DNA of 64,000 bases, taken from assembly GCF_000154725.1 (NCBI RefSeq), contig NZ_DS544873.1:3939065-4003064 (forward strand), written 5' to 3'. Each line of letters opens with the position of its first letter. Position 1 is the first letter of the stretch. The notes below the pieces were generated by a model. The model was given only the letters and a program-made list of their open reading frames with translations, was not told where the DNA came from and ran no database searches. The translations under genes and the position numbers were made by a program. The stretch comes from Kordia algicida OT-1. Its GTDB lineage: Bacteria; Bacteroidota; Bacteroidia; Flavobacteriales; Flavobacteriaceae. Positions 16,531 through 26,511 of the stretch are shown one piece after another.

Positions 16531-18201
16531 CTAAATCCCTTTCGGAATCGCGTCAATGAGCTTTTGTGTGTAAGAAGATTTCGGATTTGCATAAATAGCA
16601 TCTGCTTCGCCCAATTCTTCAATCTGTCCAGCATTCATTACCAATAATTGGTCGGAAATATACTTCACAACCGCCAAATCATGCGAAATAAAAATATACG
16701 TAAAGCCAAAATTATCTTTCAGTTCGTTTAGCAAATTCAGTACTTGTGCCTGAACCGAAATATCCAACGCAGAAACCGATTCATCACAAATAATCAACTT
16801 TGGTTGCAACGCAATGGTGCGCGCAATTCCAATTCGTTGTCGCTGTCCGCCAGAAAACTCATGCGGATAGCGTCCATAATACGAAGCGTCCAATCCAACA
16901 CGCTCTAGCAATTCGAGTACTTTTTCCTTACGTTCGGTGTCGTTTGTGTACAAACCGTGTACTTTCATCGGTTCCAAAATGGCAGTTCCAATGGGAATTC
17001 GCGGATTCAATGAAGCAAAAGGATCTTGAAAAATAATCTGAATCTCTTTGCGCAAACTTCGGATCTCACGTTTAGACAACTTCGTAATGTCTTGTCCTTT
17101 GTACAAAATCTCGCCTTCTGTTGCTTTGTGCAATTGCAAAATTGTATTGCCTAACGTAGATTTTCCACAACCAGATTCGCCCACCAAACCGAGCGTTTCG
17201 CCTTCATATAACGAAAAACTTACGTCGTTTACTGCTTTCACTTCCGTAGATGTACCAAAAATGCCTGCGCTGCTAAAAAACGACTTTGATACGTTCTTTA
17301 CCTCCAGCAAAGGCGCTTTCGCGTAAATGGACTCATGATGACGTTTTCGTTCCTCGGCAGAAACTACTTGCTGCGAAACGGTGCCTGCCAACACATCTTG
17401 AATCGTCGGTAGCTTTTTCAATCGAACATCTAACGAAGGTTTTGACTGCAATAACGCTTTGGTGTATTCGTGTTCAGGATGTAAAAACAGCTTGGAAGTT
17501 TTGCCATGTTCTACAATATTGCCTTGATACATCACTACAATTTTATCGGCAATTTCACTGACCAAAGACAAATCGTGCGAAATAAAAATAATGCCCATTT
17601 TAGTCTCTTGTTGTAGCTCTTTCAATAACAAAATAATTTCCTTCTGAACCGTTACGTCCAATGCTGTCGTGGGTTCGTCAGCAATCAATAACTTGGGTTT
17701 ACAAGCAATTGCCATCGCAATCATAACACGTTGTTTTTGTCCGCCACTCAACTGATGTGGGTATGAGCTGTACATTTGGGCAACACGTGGTAACTTTACC
17801 TTTTCAAACAATGACAAAACAGTTGCTTTCACCTCTTTTTTTGTGCAAAATTTGTGTTGTAACAATACTTCTTCTACCTGTTTCCCGCAGGTCATAGAAG
17901 GATTTAAAGAACTCATAGGTTCTTGAAAAATCATGGAAATTTCATTTCCGCGTAAGCGTTGAAACTCCTTATTAGAAAGTGAAACTAAATTTTGATCCTT
18001 ATAAAGGATTTCCCCAGTAATAGTGACATTTTTATTCGGTAACAAGCCTAAAACAGCTAATGAAGAAACGGATTTTCCACTACCAGACTCACCAACTATA
18101 CCCAGAATTTCATTAGAGGATACGGAATAGGAAATTCCATGAATAACTTCATTATCTTTAAAAGAAATGCTGAGGTTTTGTATATCGAGTAGTGTTTGCA
18201 T
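16531..18201 (-). CDS. Fused dipeptide/oligopeptide ABC transporter ATPase (DppD-DppF type)
   Basis: A 556-residue protein with two complete ABC ATPase domains in tandem, corresponding to the usually separate DppD/OppD and DppF/OppF subunits (YejF-like). The first has Walker A GESGSGKS near residue 37 and signature LSGGQKQRV; the second has Walker A GESGCGKST near residue 340 and signature FSGGQRQRI. Both carry the DExxS/T Walker B (ADEPTTALD, CDESVSALD). No permease or binding-protein gene accompanies it in the window, so it works with subunits encoded elsewhere. The region 18202-18565 upstream holds its promoter and that of the divergent subtilase. Confidence 0.93.
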   Translation of the reverse strand: MQTLLDIQNLSISFKDNEVIHGISYSVSSNEILGIVGESGSGKSVSSLAVLGLLPNKNVTITGEILYKDQNLVSLSNKEFQRLRGNEISMIFQEPMSSLNPSMTCGKQVEEVLLQHKFCTKKEVKATVLSLFEKVKLPRVAQMYSSYPHQLSGGQKQRVMIAMAIACKPKLLIADEPTTALDVTVQKEIILLLKELQQETKMGIIFISHDLSLVSEIADKIVVMYQGNIVEHGKTSKLFLHPEHEYTKALLQSKPSLDVRLKKLPTIQDVLAGTVSQQVVSAEERKRHHESIYAKAPLLEVKNVSKSFFSSAGIFGTSTEVKAVNDVSFSLYEGETLGLVGESGCGKSTLGNTILQLHKATEGEILYKGQDITKLSKREIRSLRKEIQIIFQDPFASLNPRIPIGTAILEPMKVHGLYTNDTERKEKVLELLERVGLDASYYGRYPHEFSGGQRQRIGIARTIALQPKLIICDESVSALDISVQAQVLNLLNELKDNFGFTYIFISHDLAVVKYISDQLLVMNAGQIEELGEADAIYANPKSSYTQKLIDAIPKGI

Positions 18202-18565
18202 TACTCAAATGTACACAAACAAATTGAGTTTTGCTCAAAAAAAGCAGCGTTAAAATTAGTTCAAAAAAACATTTTTATTTCTATTTTTTTCTATAAAAAA
18301 AGTAAGGTATAAACATCGTTTATGCGTTTAAAAAACACAAAATGTAGGAAATTCTTAAAAAAATATGTAATTCATCGAAAATTTACATAAATTCTTAAAA
18401 TATTAATAAAAAATTAACACTTTTGATTCGTTTCAATGAAAAAAACTCAAAATTTCATTAGAATTTATGCATATAGTATATCATGAACCTAACTATTAAA
18501 TGCAAACTACAGAGTTACTTCATTAAATAATTATTAACCTTATTAACAACCAAAAATTAACACCA
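18202..18565. promoter_or_regulatory. 364-base divergent promoter region
   Basis: AT-rich region between the ABC ATPase and the T9SS subtilase. It includes the motif at 18409-18433 shared with 3829-3853. The subtilase transcript would have a leader of about 130 bases if that motif is the promoter core. I saw no gene or hairpin here. Confidence 0.45.
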
Positions 18566-21500
18566 ATGAAAAAAAAGTACCTTTCTTTAGGCTTGCTTGC
18601 CTTCGGTATGTTTTTTGCGCAAACTTCATTTGGACAAACAGACGCTGAAAAGCAAAAAATTGTGAGCCAATATGATGTTCAAGCACTAGAAGCATTACAA
18701 AACAAATTTACCGCAGCGCAAGCACAAGAAAAGCAGAATGCAATTCGACTAGCTCGGCAAAACGGTTGGGACATTAGAAAAACACTAGCTGATGGAACAC
18801 TAATCGAAATTCAAAAAGTTACTCCAGACGGAACACCAATTTACTACACCACATTTAATGTAGATGCTGCAAGATCAACAAGAACAAATTTCTTGAATTC
18901 TGGAGGTGGATTAGGACTGAACCTTATGGGGCAGAATATGACCGCCCATGTTTGGGATGGAGGAGTTGCAAGAGCAACACACCAAGAATATGATGGGGCA
19001 GGAGGAAACAATCGTTTCTCTACAGGAGATTCTGGAGCTCTAAACTATCACTCTGCACACGTTACAGGAACCATTATGGCTTCTGGAGTTGTGGCAGATG
19101 CTAAAGGAATGGCGCCACACGCAAGTGCAGTAGGATATGACTGGAATAGTGATTTGGCAGAAGCAACTTCGGAAGCATCAAGCGGAATGTTGGTTTCCAA
19201 CCACTCCTATGGTTTTAGAGGAGATTTAGTACCTGATTATTACTTTGGAGCATACATTACAGAATCTCGTGATTGGGATGAAATTATGTTTAACGCACCA
19301 AACTTTTTAATGGTAGTTGCCGCAGGAAATGATGGAAATCAAAATGGGTACAATGGAAGTCCTTTAGCAGGAAATAGCTCTTATGATAAATTAACAGGGC
19401 ATTCAACTTCTAAGAATAACTTAGTTGTTGCCAACGCACAAGATGCTAGTATTGACGGAAGTGGAAACTTAGTTTCTGTATCTATCAATAGCTCTAGTAG
19501 TGAAGGTCCAACGGATGATTATCGTATCAAACCAGATATTACAGGAAACGGAACAGGCGTATACTCTACTTATCAAAACAGCGATACCGCTTATAATTCT
19601 ATTACCGGAACATCAATGGCATCACCAAATGTAGCAGGTTCTGTATTATTATTACAACAACACTATAACAATACCAATGGTTCTTTCGCGAGAGCAGCTA
19701 CCATAAAAGGTATTGTTTTACACACTGCAGATGATGCAGGATCTAATGGTCCAGATGCTGTTTTTGGTTGGGGATTAATGAATGCAAAGCGTGCAGCAGA
19801 AGCTATCTCTAACAATGGAAACGAATCTAGAATTGAACAATTGACATTAACATCCGGACAATCATACACAATTACTGTAGATTCTGATGGAGTAAATCCA
19901 TTATTAGCTTCAATTTCGTGGACAGATCGTGCAGGAACAGCAACTACGGCTACAAATTCCTCTACGGCAGTATTGGTGAATGACTTAGATATTAGAGTAA
20001 CAAAAGGAGGAACAACTTACAATCCGTGGAGATTAACGGGTGTTACAACAAATGGAAAAGGAGACAATACCGTAGATCCTTACGAAAGAGTAGACGTTTC
20101 TGGAGCTTCAGGAACATACACAATTACAGTAACACATAAAGGCTCTTTAGTCGGTGGAAGTCAAGACTTCTCACTAATTGTAACAGGATTGACAGGAACA
20201 CCAGTGGTTTGTAATGCAACTACGCCAACAGGAGTTGCTACTTCAGGAGTTACAGATGCCGAAGCAACGGTTTCATGGACAGCAGTTCCAAGCGCTACGT
20301 ATGATGTGCGATACCGTCAAGTAGGAACTAGTACGTGGATAACAAACCCTGTTTCTGGAACATCTACAACATTGACAGGATTGTCAGCAACAACTCAATA
20401 TGAAGTGCAAGTGCGTAGTAAATGTACAAGTGGAAATTCTTCTTACAGTGCTTCTATAAACTTTACAACTACAGAATTCCAGCTAAATTATTGTGCTTCA
20501 AATGGAAATAGTGTGGCTGACGAATATATCAGTAGAGTACAGTTGGCAACTTTAGATAATAGCTCTGGAGCTGCGACTGGTGGATATGCTGATTTCACTT
20601 CAGAATCTACATCGTTAACAAAAAATCAGACATATACAATAACAGTGACGCCAACGTGGACAGGAACTACGTATAGCGAAGGCTATAGCGTTTGGATTGA
20701 CTATAACCAAGATGGTGATTTTACAGATGCAGGTGAGCAAGTGTGGACACAAGCAGCGACACAAACAACACCTGTAAGCGGTTCATTTACGGTACCAACT
20801 TCGGCAACTAATGGTGCTACACGTATGCGTGTTTCTATGAAATACAATGGTGTTCCAACATCGTGTGAGTCGTTCTCGTATGGAGAGGTTGAAGATTATA
20901 CTGTAAACATCAGTGCAGGTGTAGCAGATACGGTAGCACCCGTAATTACATTAAACGGCGCAGCAACGATCAATCTAACTGTAGGTGATTCGTTTACCGA
21001 TCCAGGCGCAACAGCAACAGACAATGTTGATGGAAACTTAACGTCAAGTATTGTAGTGACAGGTTCTGTAAACACTTCTGTTGAAGGAACATATACATTA
21101 AACTATAATGTAAGTGATGCCGCAGGAAACGCAGCAACGCAAGTTTCTCGTACGGTAAATGTAAATGCAGCTAGCTCAGGAAGCTGTGCAGGACAAGTAT
21201 CATCTTTCCCATACAGTGAAGGATTTGAAAATACTTTGGGTGCGTGGACACAATCTACAGCAGATGATATTAACTGGACCGTTGATGCATCAGGAACACC
21301 TTCAAGCAACACAGGGCCAAGTTCAGCAACAGAAGGATCATACTATATCTTTGTTGAAGCCTCTGGAAATGGAACAGGATATCCAACAAAACAAGCAATT
21401 TTAAACTCTCCATGCTTTGACTTAAGCGGAGAAACACAAGCTACATTTGCATTTGGTTACCACATGTATGGCGCAGCAGATATGGGAAGTATTTCAGTTG

Positions 21501-22315
21501 AAGCAAGTGACGACGATGGTGCTACATGGACATCTTTATGGAGTGAAACTGGAAACAAAGGAAACTCTTGGCAAACGGCAAGTATAGATTTAGCAGCGTA
21601 TGTTGGTGGAACGGTACAATTACGTTTCAACAGAATTACAGGAGCTACTTGGCAAGCAGATATTGCAATAGATGATGTAAGTTTAACAACAAGTGGCGGA
21701 AGTGGACCATCTTGTTCTAATGTATCTCTATCAATTACTTTTGATAATTATCCAGAAGAAACAAGCTGGGAAATCACAAATAGTGGCGGAACAGTAGTTG
21801 CTTCAGGCGGAACGTACGGTTCTCAAGCAGATGGATCTACATTAAATATTGATGTTGGATGTTTAGATGACGGATGTTATGATTTCACAATTACAGACAC
21901 GTATGGTGACGGAATTTGCTGTACGTATGGAAATGGTTCGTTTACGTTAACAAATGATGACACAGGCGCAACACTAGCTTCTGGAGGATCATTCACGTCG
22001 TCTGATACAACGAATTTCTGTTTAACAGGTACGACAACAACTTCTACTGACTATTATGTAACTACAAACGATGACACATTATTATCATCTTTTGAAATTC
22101 AAATCTATCCAAATCCTGTAAAAGGAGATCGATTGAATGTAAGAACAATGCAAGACAACGCAAGTTATGCCATCGTAAACATGATGGGACAAGAAGTTGC
22201 TAAAGGAAAAATAGTTTCAGGAACTGTAAATGTATCTACTCTAAGAGCAGGTGTATACATGATTCAAGTACAAGCTGGATCAAAAACAGTGACTAAGAAA
22301 TTTGTAAAACAATAA
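18566..22315 (+). CDS. Large T9SS-secreted subtilisin-like protease
   Basis: A 1249-residue secreted serine protease. A signal peptide (about 1-23, ending SFGQ) is followed by a propeptide and an S8 domain with Asp near 130 (HVWDGGV), His near 165 (HSAHVTG) and Ser near 350 (GTSMASPNVAG). Then come a beta-sandwich, a fibronectin type III domain (about 548-636), a GEVED domain (about 640-782, containing GEVEDYTV), a DUF5011/HYR-like domain (about 788-867), a MAM-like domain (about 875-1042), a Cys-rich module shared with the M43 protease (about 1051-1155) and a C-terminal T9SS sorting domain ending KFVKQ. It should be delivered to the cell surface or medium. It is monocistronic with a terminator. 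Confidence 0.95.
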   Translation: MKKKYLSLGLLAFGMFFAQTSFGQTDAEKQKIVSQYDVQALEALQNKFTAAQAQEKQNAIRLARQNGWDIRKTLADGTLIEIQKVTPDGTPIYYTTFNVDAARSTRTNFLNSGGGLGLNLMGQNMTAHVWDGGVARATHQEYDGAGGNNRFSTGDSGALNYHSAHVTGTIMASGVVADAKGMAPHASAVGYDWNSDLAEATSEASSGMLVSNHSYGFRGDLVPDYYFGAYITESRDWDEIMFNAPNFLMVVAAGNDGNQNGYNGSPLAGNSSYDKLTGHSTSKNNLVVANAQDASIDGSGNLVSVSINSSSSEGPTDDYRIKPDITGNGTGVYSTYQNSDTAYNSITGTSMASPNVAGSVLLLQQHYNNTNGSFARAATIKGIVLHTADDAGSNGPDAVFGWGLMNAKRAAEAISNNGNESRIEQLTLTSGQSYTITVDSDGVNPLLASISWTDRAGTATTATNSSTAVLVNDLDIRVTKGGTTYNPWRLTGVTTNGKGDNTVDPYERVDVSGASGTYTITVTHKGSLVGGSQDFSLIVTGLTGTPVVCNATTPTGVATSGVTDAEATVSWTAVPSATYDVRYRQVGTSTWITNPVSGTSTTLTGLSATTQYEVQVRSKCTSGNSSYSASINFTTTEFQLNYCASNGNSVADEYISRVQLATLDNSSGAATGGYADFTSESTSLTKNQTYTITVTPTWTGTTYSEGYSVWIDYNQDGDFTDAGEQVWTQAATQTTPVSGSFTVPTSATNGATRMRVSMKYNGVPTSCESFSYGEVEDYTVNISAGVADTVAPVITLNGAATINLTVGDSFTDPGATATDNVDGNLTSSIVVTGSVNTSVEGTYTLNYNVSDAAGNAATQVSRTVNVNAASSGSCAGQVSSFPYSEGFENTLGAWTQSTADDINWTVDASGTPSSNTGPSSATEGSYYIFVEASGNGTGYPTKQAILNSPCFDLSGETQATFAFGYHMYGAADMGSISVEASDDDGATWTSLWSETGNKGNSWQTASIDLAAYVGGTVQLRFNRITGATWQADIAIDDVSLTTSGGSGPSCSNVSLSITFDNYPEETSWEITNSGGTVVASGGTYGSQADGSTLNIDVGCLDDGCYDFTITDTYGDGICCTYGNGSFTLTNDDTGATLASGGSFTSSDTTNFCLTGTTTTSTDYYVTTNDDTLLSSFEIQIYPNPVKGDRLNVRTMQDNASYAIVNMMGQEVAKGKIVSGTVNVSTLRAGVYMIQVQAGSKTVTKKFVKQ

Positions 22316-22350
22316 TACCCAGAATAACTAGTAAATTTAGAGTGTTAAAA

Positions 22351-22384
22351 AGCCCAAGCGCATATATGTGCTTGGGTTTTTTTA
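22351..22384 (+). terminator. Rho-independent terminator after the T9SS subtilase
   Basis: Hairpin with CCCAAGCGCA pairing with TGTGCTTGGG (one G-U pair), short loop, then seven T. Confidence 0.85.
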
Positions 22385-22460
22385 GGTTAATATTGCGGTA
22401 TTTTTTTCGGAAGATAAGCCATTAACACTTTTGTAAAGATATTTTACTTAGTTTTGAAGT

Positions 22461-22787
22461 GTGATCCAGAAATCGAACATACTTAAAATACAGAGTGCAT
22501 TCCTGCTTATCATTTTTATCATGATAAAACTAGGAGTGGCACATTCAGTTTCTCATGCCTTCTCAGATGATGACATTGCAGAGTGCGATCATTGTTTTTT
22601 AATTGTAGATTCCAATAAAACCTATTCTTTTGATTGCAATACAGAGACTTATACAAGCTCAATATCTCTTGTAGAATCTGCTCACAAACCTATCATAATA
22701 TTATATAAAAATCCTATAATTAGAGCATATCACTCTAGTCAATTCTTCAACAAGCCACCGCCATCGGTTGCACATAGTATAGGATAA
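22461..22787 (+). CDS. Small hypothetical membrane or exported protein
   Basis: A 108-residue protein read from a GTG at 22461; the first in-frame ATG (22521) would cut off most of its hydrophobic N-terminus. That N-terminus forms a membrane or signal segment at about residues 8-26, followed by a stretch rich in Asp, His and Cys (DDDIAECDHC) that could bind metal. I recognise no family. ATTAACACTTTTG, also found before the subtilase at 18566, lies 30 bases upstream; a second box, TAGTTTTG at 22449, would place the transcript start almost on the GTG. It precedes an ABC operon by 180 bases and may belong to it. Confidence 0.5.
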   Translation: MIQKSNILKIQSAFLLIIFIMIKLGVAHSVSHAFSDDDIAECDHCFLIVDSNKTYSFDCNTETYTSSISLVESAHKPIIILYKNPIIRAYHSSQFFNKPPPSVAHSIG

Positions 22788-22967
22788 AATTTTTGTAATT
22801 CAATTCATTGAGTACCTATAAGATGCTACAAGTATATTGGAAAGCATCAAAGTATGTATTCGTTTTTTGAGCTTCCTATCCATTTCTCAACAAACATAAT
22901 TCACAAAAACGCTTTATTACATTGCAAATCAATGTGATAAAAGGGTCACTATTTAATACCAATATTT

Positions 22968-23678
22968 ATGATACTAATAGATAACCTTACCAAAACGTAT
23001 GGAGATTTAACTGCTTTAGATTCACTTTGCTTACAAGTAAAAGAAGGTGAAATTTATTGCCTCTTAGGAGCTAATGGAGCAGGAAAAACGACTACCATCA
23101 ATCTGCTTCTAGGGTTTATAAAACCTACTTCTGGAAGTGCTTTTATAAATGATATTAACGTTGTTGAACAACCAAAGCTTACAAAAAACTACTTGGCATA
23201 CATTCCAGAAAACTTAATGTTATACCCAAGTTTAACGGCGGTAGAAAATCTTGATTATTTTTCAGGAATAGCCAATAAAAAATTCAACAAAGAAGAATTG
23301 GAAGCATTTCTAACAGAAGCAGGATTGCAAACATCAGCATTTCATAAATCAGTTTCCAAATATTCCAAAGGAATGCGACAAAAAGTAGGAATTGCTATTG
23401 CCTTAGCCAAAGATGCTAAAGTATTATTATTGGATGAACCTACTTCTGGACTCGATCCAAAAGCAAGTAATGAATTTGGACAATTACTACAAAAACTACG
23501 ACAAAAAGGAGTTGCGACTTTAATGGCGACACACGATTTATTCAGAGCCAAAGAAGTAGCCACCACTATTGGAGTTATGAAAGATGGACAGTTAAAACAC
23601 CAATGGTCAGTTGATGAACTTTCACTGAAAGAGCTAGAAGATAGTTACTTAGAAACAATGTCTTATAATTCACTATAG
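22968..23678 (+). CDS. ABC-2 type transporter ATP-binding protein
   Basis: A 236-residue ATPase of the ABC-2/NatA-NosF export type. Walker A GANGAGKTTT lies near residue 39, the signature is YSKGMRQKVG, and Walker B is LLLDEPTSGLDP. Its stop is two bases from the start of the first permease gene, so it powers the two permeases encoded next (23681 and 25090). The substrate is not evident. NosF of the copper/nitrous-oxide system is a relative in sequence style, but no NosD- or NosL-like gene is present here. Confidence 0.92.
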   Translation: MILIDNLTKTYGDLTALDSLCLQVKEGEIYCLLGANGAGKTTTINLLLGFIKPTSGSAFINDINVVEQPKLTKNYLAYIPENLMLYPSLTAVENLDYFSGIANKKFNKEELEAFLTEAGLQTSAFHKSVSKYSKGMRQKVGIAIALAKDAKVLLLDEPTSGLDPKASNEFGQLLQKLRQKGVATLMATHDLFRAKEVATTIGVMKDGQLKHQWSVDELSLKELEDSYLETMSYNSL

Positions 23679-23680
23679 TC

Positions 23681-25087
23681 ATGGTAATAGATACATTCAA
23701 AAAAGAAACCAAAGAATTATGGCGAGATGGTCGTGTTCGTATTGCTTTCATCATTGTATTACTTTTAACGGCGATTGCTACCTTTATTAGCACAAAACAC
23801 TATCAAAGTATAAACGAGCAATACCTTGAAGCAAATACTACAGAAAGAGAAATTTGGGATAATCAAGGAGAAAAAAATCCACATTCTGCGGCGCATTATG
23901 GAACGTATGCATTCAAGCCGAAATACCCGTTATCTTTAATAGATCAAGGAGTTGATAAATACACAGGAACTTCCATCTTTTTAGAAGCTCACAAACGAAA
24001 TGAAGCACAATTCGTAGCCGCTTCCGATCAAACAGGTTTGGCACGTTTTGGAGATTTAACGCCAGATTTTATTCTATTATTCATCATTCCGCTACTGCTC
24101 ATTTTAGTAGCATACAATAGCATTACCAAAGAAAAAGAAAGAGGTACGCTTACATTGCTAAACAGTCAGGGTGCAATTGGTTGGAAAATAGTCTTAGGAA
24201 AGTGGCTTGCTATTTTTTTACCTATATTCATACTAGCATTTTTGCTATTCATACTTACAGGAATCTTACTTTCTAGTTTGCCAGATTTTGGCGTTTTTAG
24301 TTGGTCATCACTATTCACACTTTTTGGTACATATATGGTGTATTATGCCATCTTTATCAATTTAGTATTAATCATATCTGCATCTGTCAAAAAATCGGGA
24401 ATTTCATTAGTACTATCATTAAGCGTTTGGATTTTAGTCTGCTTGGTGTTGCCTAAAGTAGCGAGCAATCTAGCAGAATACAAATATCCGTATCCGACAA
24501 GGCAAGAATTCAGTGAAAACATTGCGCAAGATAAAAAACAAGGATTGGATGGTCACAATCCGTGGAGCAAAGCCGCCAAAGAACTAGAAGAAAACACTTT
24601 AAAAGAATATGGAGTAGACAGTTTAAGTCAATTACCATTTAATTACGATGCGTACCGAATGCAAAAAGGAGAAGAACACGAAGCTGAAATTTACTTTAAG
24701 CATTACAACTATTTAAAAACGCAGTACGGAAATCAAAGTAGCATTTACCAAAAACTAGCAGCAATTTCTCCGTACTTACCTACACGATTTTTAAGTATGG
24801 CAATTGCGAAGACAGATTACAACACACATTGGGATTTTTCAGATGCCGCAGAAAACTATCGTATTGAAAGTCAAAAGTTTCTCAATGACCATTTTGCCAA
24901 AGAATCAAAATATGGAGAATGGGATTTTAAAGCAGATGCAGAATTTTGGAAAAAACTACCAAAATTTAACTACGAACCACCATCACTATCAGAAACAATC
25001 AAAACAAATACTTCTAGTGTTGTTATCATGTTGATATGGCTTGTTGGAACTTTTACATTGTTGTTTTTCACCACTAAATCGCTCTAA
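23681..25087 (+). CDS. ABC-2 permease with DUF3526 domain, first of two
   Basis: A 468-residue integral membrane protein. It has an N-terminal helix (about 20-38), a large extracytoplasmic loop, a central group of helices (about 130-275), another large soluble loop, and a final helix near 445-465. The TKEKERGTLTLLNSQG segment is typical of ABC-2/DUF3526 permeases. It is followed two bases later by a second permease of similar design. Together with the ATPase at 22968 the three make an exporter, probably a heterodimeric permease. Confidence 0.85.
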   Translation: MVIDTFKKETKELWRDGRVRIAFIIVLLLTAIATFISTKHYQSINEQYLEANTTEREIWDNQGEKNPHSAAHYGTYAFKPKYPLSLIDQGVDKYTGTSIFLEAHKRNEAQFVAASDQTGLARFGDLTPDFILLFIIPLLLILVAYNSITKEKERGTLTLLNSQGAIGWKIVLGKWLAIFLPIFILAFLLFILTGILLSSLPDFGVFSWSSLFTLFGTYMVYYAIFINLVLIISASVKKSGISLVLSLSVWILVCLVLPKVASNLAEYKYPYPTRQEFSENIAQDKKQGLDGHNPWSKAAKELEENTLKEYGVDSLSQLPFNYDAYRMQKGEEHEAEIYFKHYNYLKTQYGNQSSIYQKLAAISPYLPTRFLSMAIAKTDYNTHWDFSDAAENYRIESQKFLNDHFAKESKYGEWDFKADAEFWKKLPKFNYEPPSLSETIKTNTSSVVIMLIWLVGTFTLLFFTTKSL

Positions 25088-25089
25088 AA

Positions 25090-26511
25090 ATGTTAAAATA
25101 TAATTTTAAATATGAATGGCTACTATTGATCCGAAATCGATGGATTCAATTGCTTAGCATACTATTATTGTTACTTTTCGGATTTGCGGTTTACAACGGC
25201 GTTCAAAAAGTAGAAACACGTCAGGCAAATATTACTGCGGCAATCACAGAATTAAAATCGCAAGAAACAGAAACATTAAGCGTATTAGATTCTCTCGAAA
25301 AAGGACTGGAAGTTAGCGTATCAAGATGGCGATTGCCTTCAAGAGCAGTTGTGGTTGGAAACTCCTTATCGAGAGTTGTAAATATGCCAGCAAAATCAAC
25401 CGCTTTTATAGCAACAGGACAATCAGATTTATTTGTACACTATGTAAAACCTACGGTTACAGGAGACGATCTATCTTTAAGCTATACTGAAATGACAAGT
25501 CCGGTACAATTACTCTTTGGAAGTTTTGATTTGGCATTTGTAATTATTTACCTATTGCCTTTATTAATCATCGCATTCTCTTTCAACGTGTTAGCTTCTG
25601 AGCGAGAAAGCGGAACACTAAAACTTTTGGCTTCTCAACCAATTCGTATCAGAGTTTGGGTATTGCAAAAATTAGGATTGCGCTTTTTTTGGTTGCTCTT
25701 GTGTATCATTGTAACATTAGTAATTGTCTTTGCCATTTTCAAATTTAATTTTGCTACAGGATGGACTTCATTAGTAGTATTGTTAAGCTACATCTTAGTA
25801 TATGCGTTATTTTGGTTTGTATTGGCATTTGCGACAAACATTTGGATTCGTAGTTCGGCAAAAAACGCCATTGCACTTATAGGTTTTTGGGTATTCTTTG
25901 TACTCTTGTCTCCTTCTATCTTAAATCAGCAGAGTAATACGTTATATCCAATTCCATCACGTACATTAATGCTAAATCAAATGCGAACGCTCAAAGCAGA
26001 AGCAACTAAAAAACAAGATGAAATTTTGGATAATTATTTAAGAGATCATCCTGAATATGCCATTAATGATAGTACCCAAACGCGAAATTTTTACCACAGA
26101 TACATGGCAACACAAAACTTGGTAAAAGAAGAGCTAAGTCCGGTGGTAGAAAAGTTTGAAACACAACTAGAACATCAGCATCAGTGGGTACATACATTCA
26201 GTTGGTTGTCGCCTGCGTTAACTGTTCAAAATGCACTAAATGATTTAGCAGGAACTTCCGAAAAAGACTATCAAAACTTTAGGCATCAAAGTTTAGAATT
26301 TGCTCAAGAATGGAGAAACTTCTTCATTACTTACATGTTCAACAATCAAAAATTCAAAAAAAGTGATTATCAAAAACTTCCCTCTTTTACATACACTTAC
26401 AAAAATGAAGTTGGTTACTTAAGAATTTTAGGCTTGCTCGCCATTAGTTTCATCATTGTTGCATTTGTATTTATTCTAAAACCTATGAAATACTTAACTG
26501 TAACAGAATGA
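25090..26511 (+). CDS. ABC-2 permease with DUF3526 domain, second of two
   Basis: A 473-residue integral membrane protein similar in plan to the upstream permease: N-terminal helix (about 17-36), central helices from about 150 to 280 with SERESGTLKLLASQP, a long soluble loop and a final helix near 447-466. Its stop overlaps the start of the DUF5916 gene by four bases (ATGA), so the two are probably translationally coupled. This ties an inner-membrane exporter to an outer-membrane protein. Confidence 0.85.
   Translation: MLKYNFKYEWLLLIRNRWIQLLSILLLLLFGFAVYNGVQKVETRQANITAAITELKSQETETLSVLDSLEKGLEVSVSRWRLPSRAVVVGNSLSRVVNMPAKSTAFIATGQSDLFVHYVKPTVTGDDLSLSYTEMTSPVQLLFGSFDLAFVIIYLLPLLIIAFSFNVLASERESGTLKLLASQPIRIRVWVLQKLGLRFFWLLLCIIVTLVIVFAIFKFNFATGWTSLVVLLSYILVYALFWFVLAFATNIWIRSSAKNAIALIGFWVFFVLLSPSILNQQSNTLYPIPSRTLMLNQMRTLKAEATKKQDEILDNYLRDHPEYAINDSTQTRNFYHRYMATQNLVKEELSPVVEKFETQLEHQHQWVHTFSWLSPALTVQNALNDLAGTSEKDYQNFRHQSLEFAQEWRNFFITYMFNNQKFKKSDYQKLPSFTYTYKNEVGYLRILGLLAISFIIVAFVFILKPMKYLTVTE

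Noticed and set aside
22968..25087. Nos-type copper system because of the NosF-like ATPase
   Set aside because: No NosD, NosL or nitrous-oxide reductase gene is near; DUF3526 permeases occur in many other exporters.
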